From contig JALXAI010000083.1 in NCBI GenBank assembly GCA_026992215.1, positions 1-8,198 on the forward strand: a stretch of 8,198 bases of DNA, given 5' to 3'. Within the stretch, counting starts at the first letter, position 1; the number at the start of each line of letters is the position of its first letter. The translations under genes were made by a program, and so were the position numbers. The notes beneath the pieces were generated by a model. The model ran no database searches, had not been told where the DNA came from, and was given only the letters and a program-made list of their open reading frames with translations. Positions 4,707 to 8,198 of the stretch are shown piece by piece. Source of the stretch: Desulfobacterales bacterium. Lineage in GTDB: Bacteria > Desulfobacterota > Syntrophobacteria > B119-G9.

Positions 4707-7106
4707 ATGGTGATAAGAAGAGAAAAAACAATAAAGCGAAAAAAGGGCGCAAAAGAAGAAAAACTCGTCATTCCTTCCGAGTTACCGCTCATGCCGGTTC
4801 GGGATGTGGTGGTGTCTCCTTCCATGATTCTTCCCCTCTTCGTGGGCAGGGAACGTTCGATATTGGCCATTGAAGAGGCAAACAAGAACAACAGGATGGT
4901 ATTTTTGGTGGCCCAGAAGCAGGTTACGAAGCGCAATCCCGAGCCTGAAGACATGTATGAAGTGGGTACGGTTGCGGTAATAATGCGCTTTTTGAGGTTG
5001 CCGGACAATCGTATCAAGATCCTTGTTCAGGGAATAAGCAAGGCTCGTGTGGTGGAATTTCTTCAGAGCGAACCTTTCTACAGGGTGCGCGTTGAGCCCA
5101 TTGCTGAGCCCAAGATTACCGAAGTAAGCATCGAAATGGAAGCGTTGATGCGCAACGTGAAAGAACAGAGTGAGAAGATTCTTTCTTTGCGCGGCCTGTT
5201 GTCTCCGGATGTGATCAAGGTTCTGGGCGGAGTGGAAGATCCCATTCGCCTTGCGGACCTCGTGGTTGCAAATCTGCGCCTCAAGGTCAAGGAAGCCCAG
5301 GAGATCCACGAGATAAATGATCCGATTCGGCGCCTGCAGAAGGTAAACGAGTATCTCACCAGGGAGCTTCAGCTTTCCACTGTTCAGGCAAAGATTCAGT
5401 CCGAGGCCAAGGAAGAGATGACGAGAACCCAGCGCGAATATTACCTGCGGGAGCAGCTCCGCGCTATAAAACGTGAACTTGGGGAGCTCGAGGATAAGGA
5501 CGACGAAATAGAAGAATTCCATAAAAAGATCGTGAAGGCCAGGATGCCTGCCTACGCGGAAAAAGAAGCTCTAAAACAGCTTAACAGGTTGGAGCAGATG
5601 CATCCGGACGCGGCGGAAGCATCTCTCATAAGGGGGTATCTTGAGTGGCTGGTGGAACTCCCCTGGAGGAAAAGCACAAGAGATCGTCTTGACTTGAAGG
5701 CTGCTCAGAGGGTTCTTGATGAAGACCATTACGATCTGAAAGAGGTAAAGGAGCGAATTCTCGAATACCTGGGTGTGAGAAAGCTGAATAAAAAGATGAA
5801 AGGCCCCATTCTTTGTTTCGTGGGTCCGCCGGGAGTGGGCAAAACGTCCCTGGGCAAATCAATTGCCAGGGCGATGGGACGACGATTTACTAGGATATCC
5901 CTTGGAGGATTAAAGGATGAAGCGGAAATCAGGGGACACAGGCGGACCTATATCGGGGCGTTGCCGGGGAGGATTATCCAGGGGATCAAAAATGCCGGCT
6001 CAAACAATCCGGTGTTCATGATGGACGAAATCGACAAGATCGGTACCGATTTCAGGGGTGATCCGTCGGCTTCCTTGCTGGAAGTCCTGGATCCCGAGCA
6101 AAATGTTGCTTTCAGTGACCATTACCTGAACGTGCCTTTCGACCTTTCCAGGGTGATGTTTATTGCTACCGCGAACCTGGTGGAACCTATCCCGCCCGCG
6201 TTGAGGGACAGGATGGAAATAATTCGGATATCGGGGTACACGGAAGAAGAAAAACTCAAAATTGCCTTTCGATACCTGTTGCCCCGCCAGGTAAAGGAGC
6301 ATGGTTTGGCGCCCGATCAGGTAAAAATTTCAAGATCCGCGATTCTGAAGATCATAACCGATTACACCAGGGAATCGGGATTGAGGAACCTTGAGAGAGA
6401 AATAGGGAAGTTGTGTCGGAAGATTGCGAGAAGAGTTGCCGAGGGACAGAAAGGCACCTTCAGGATAACGGTAAATAACCTGCAACGTTATCTTGGTCCC
6501 GCTCGATACCTGACGGACGTGCAGCTTAAGGGCGACAGGGTAGGGGTTGTCACAGGGGTTGCGTATACGGAGTACGGTGGCGAAATTTTAAAGGTTGAAG
6601 CAACGGTGGTTAAGGGTAAAGGCGCGTTGACGCTTACGGGGCAGCTGGGTGAGGTGATGAAGGAATCCGCGCAGGCTGCCATGACGTACACTAGAAGCAG
6701 GGCCGAGTATTTGCACCTTGATGACGATTTTTACCAGAAACATGATATTCATATACATGTTCCGGCCGGGGCCATTCCGAAAGACGGGCCTTCAGCGGGA
6801 GTGACCATCACGGCCGCGTTGATTTCGGCTCTGACAAATATGCCGGCCAGAAGCGATGTGGCGATGACGGGAGAGATTACTCTGAGCGGTGAAGTGCTTC
6901 CCATAGGAGGGCTTAAAGAAAAGGCTCTTGCCGCGGTAAGGGCGCGGATACCAACCCTGATAATACCCATGGAAAACAGGCGCGACCTGGAACAAATGCC
7001 CCGGTACGTGAGGAGAAAGCTGGAATTTATCCCTGTTGAACACATGGACGAAATATTACCCCTGGTATTCAGGAACAAGGATATGAAGAATCTGGAGAAA
7101 CACTGA
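4707..7106 (+). CDS. lon: ATP-dependent protease Lon (LonA type)
   Basis: Lon unfolds and degrades damaged and regulatory proteins in the cytoplasm as a hexamer. The 799 residues are close to the E. coli length (784) and the domains are complete. The N-terminal substrate-binding domain starts at LPLMPVRDVVV (26-36), preceded by a basic, lysine-rich tail of about 20 residues. A charged coiled-coil region (about 230-300) follows. The AAA+ module has Walker A GPPGVGKT (373-380), Walker B ending D440-E441, sensor-1 N490 and arginine-finger candidates R500/R502. The S16 protease domain has catalytic S696 in KDGPSAG and K739 in GGLKEK, 43 residues apart as in E. coli Lon (S679/K722). The ATG at 4707 has AAAGGG only 2 nt away; GTG at 4710 is a better-spaced alternative. 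larC follows after 50 bp without a terminator. Confidence 0.97.
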   Translation: MVIRREKTIKRKKGAKEEKLVIPSELPLMPVRDVVVSPSMILPLFVGRERSILAIEEANKNNRMVFLVAQKQVTKRNPEPEDMYEVGTVAVIMRFLRLPDNRIKILVQGISKARVVEFLQSEPFYRVRVEPIAEPKITEVSIEMEALMRNVKEQSEKILSLRGLLSPDVIKVLGGVEDPIRLADLVVANLRLKVKEAQEIHEINDPIRRLQKVNEYLTRELQLSTVQAKIQSEAKEEMTRTQREYYLREQLRAIKRELGELEDKDDEIEEFHKKIVKARMPAYAEKEALKQLNRLEQMHPDAAEASLIRGYLEWLVELPWRKSTRDRLDLKAAQRVLDEDHYDLKEVKERILEYLGVRKLNKKMKGPILCFVGPPGVGKTSLGKSIARAMGRRFTRISLGGLKDEAEIRGHRRTYIGALPGRIIQGIKNAGSNNPVFMMDEIDKIGTDFRGDPSASLLEVLDPEQNVAFSDHYLNVPFDLSRVMFIATANLVEPIPPALRDRMEIIRISGYTEEEKLKIAFRYLLPRQVKEHGLAPDQVKISRSAILKIITDYTRESGLRNLEREIGKLCRKIARRVAEGQKGTFRITVNNLQRYLGPARYLTDVQLKGDRVGVVTGVAYTEYGGEILKVEATVVKGKGALTLTGQLGEVMKESAQAAMTYTRSRAEYLHLDDDFYQKHDIHIHVPAGAIPKDGPSAGVTITAALISALTNMPARSDVAMTGEITLSGEVLPIGGLKEKALAAVRARIPTLIIPMENRRDLEQMPRYVRRKLEFIPVEHMDEILPLVFRNKDMKNLEKH

Positions 7107-7156
7107 GGTATGGTTTAATAGCAGGTATTAGTAGAAACTAATGAAGGATTGAGACG

Positions 7157-8198
7157 ATGGGCATAGCGTATTTCGATTGTTTTTCGGGCATAAGCGGAGA
7201 CATGATTGTGGGGGCTTTACTGGATCTGGGAGTAGATGAGGAGTTTTTACACTCGCAAATCCAGAAGGTACCCATATCAGGTTACTGCCTGGAAATTGAA
7301 AGACAATCACGTGGCACCATAAGTGGAACCAGGTTCAAGGTTGTTTTGAAATCCCTGGAAGATTCGCCTAAAACTTACAGTGAGATTAAGGAAATCATAG
7401 GGAACAGCGACCTCGAGGATGATATCAAGGAGAAGTCCCTGGCCATTTTCCACCGGCTTGCTCTTGCGGAAGCGAGCGTGCACAGGGAAGATCTCGGTGA
7501 TGTGCATTTCCACGAGGTGGGAGCGGTTGATGCCATCGTGGATATCGTATGCAGCGTGGCCGGTCTGAAGTTTCTGAATGTAGATGCTATATTTGGTTCA
7601 AGGATCCCTCTGGGCAGCGGGTTTACCACGTGTGAACACGGCACCATCCCCATCCCGGCTCCGGCCACCCTGATGCTTCTGGAAAACGTACCCGTATTTG
7701 ACAGCGGGCAGCGACGGGAAATGGTTACTCCAACCGGGGCGGCCATTCTTACCACCCTTGCCCACAGCATAGGCAAGATGCCCAACATGAAACCAAAAGC
7801 AGTGGGATACGGCGTGGGAGAAAACCCCACGACCAACCCTCCAAACCTGCTCAGAGTAATCCTTGGCTACGATGAAGAAATGTACCATCGAGAAGTCCTG
7901 ACAATGTATGAAACAAACGTTGATGATATGAACCCGCAATTCGTCGACTACCTTCTTGAGTGTCTCAAGGAAGCGGGCGCGCTGGATGTAAATGTGATTT
8001 CGGTTCAAATGAAAAAAAACAGGCCGGGAATGCTGCTCAGAATCCTGTTGCCCCCGGAGGCAAGGGGTCGAGTGGAAGAGGTTCTTTTCAGGGAAACCAC
8101 GACTCTTGGTATTCGCTCTTTTGAAGTGGACAGGGTTAGCCTGAGGCGCGAGTATATTGACGTAAATACCAGGTATGGGATATTCAAGGTGAAAGTTG
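7157..8198 (+). CDS. larC: Nickel-pincer cofactor nickel insertase LarC, 3' truncated by window
   Basis: LarC inserts nickel into pyridinium-3,5-bisthiocarboxylic acid mononucleotide in a CTP-dependent reaction, the last step in making the nickel-pincer nucleotide used by lactate racemase LarA and related LarA-like enzymes. The first 347 codons are present (family about 400), and the frame runs off the right edge. Visible family signatures are DCFSGISGDM (7-16), the histidine motif H117-F-H-E-VGAVD (117-125), EHGTIPIPAPAT, MVTPTGAAIL, ETNVDDMNPQ and MKKNRPG (from 285). The ATG at 7157 has AAGGA (7144-7148) 8 nt upstream. It lies 50 bp after lon on the same strand with no terminator, so read-through from lon is likely. 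larA, larB and larE are not in the window. Unlike the Lactiplantibacillus plantarum gene, which is split and needs a programmed frameshift, this copy is in one frame so far. Confidence 0.95.
   Translation, partial: MGIAYFDCFSGISGDMIVGALLDLGVDEEFLHSQIQKVPISGYCLEIERQSRGTISGTRFKVVLKSLEDSPKTYSEIKEIIGNSDLEDDIKEKSLAIFHRLALAEASVHREDLGDVHFHEVGAVDAIVDIVCSVAGLKFLNVDAIFGSRIPLGSGFTTCEHGTIPIPAPATLMLLENVPVFDSGQRREMVTPTGAAILTTLAHSIGKMPNMKPKAVGYGVGENPTTNPPNLLRVILGYDEEMYHREVLTMYETNVDDMNPQFVDYLLECLKEAGALDVNVISVQMKKNRPGMLLRILLPPEARGRVEEVLFRETTTLGIRSFEVDRVSLRREYIDVNTRYGIFKVKV

Noticed and set aside
4782..5522. 246-codon minus-strand frame opposite lon
   Set aside because: It is fully antisense to lon, without a ribosome binding site or recognisable domain.

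Overview
This window most likely comes from the chromosome of an anaerobic, sulfate-respiring bacterium, probably of the Desulfobacterota (Deltaproteobacteria-like). The main evidence is a stand-alone, zinc-site-bearing ATP sulfurylase of the dissimilatory type, supported by a bacterial Lon protease, a nickel-pincer cofactor gene (larC) and a bacterial tRNA-Arg. The lineage is an inference from gene content. No phage, plasmid, CRISPR or transposase gene is visible.

Layout. Positions 1-598 are AT-rich at first and non-coding, with two candidate intrinsic terminators for a gene lying to the left and some small repeats. A complete tRNA-Arg(CCG) lies on the minus strand at 599-670 with its own promoter. 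Positions 711-1397 hold no gene. About 1009-1335 is a mosaic of short repeats: an 18-nt purine-rich tandem repeat, copies of a CCCTGAGC..GTCGAAGGG-type extragenic repeat, GTCCCC/GGGGAC arms and an ATAACT doublet. An unrecognised 130-codon gene follows at 1398-1790.

A 600-bp non-coding stretch then carries a sigma70-like promoter and a leader of about 220 nt in front of sat (2393-3652). Eighteen bases after sat comes an unrecognised 99-residue protein gene (3671-3970) with a near-perfect ribosome binding site, and a strong intrinsic terminator follows. These two genes form a compact sulfate-activation operon.

After another 730-bp stretch, which contains a perfect TATAAT box and a well-paired RNA-like region at about 4151-4338, come lon (4707-7106) and, 50 bp later, the start of larC (7157, running off the right edge). 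Lon (protein quality control) and LarC (nickel insertion into the pincer nucleotide cofactor) are probably co-transcribed. Sat supplies adenylyl sulfate (APS) for sulfate reduction.

The items most worth following up are the small protein gene coupled to sat, the unassigned structured RNA candidate upstream of lon, and the long sat leader with a duplicated 9-mer. All assignments were made by eye from motifs; no database search or folding program was run.
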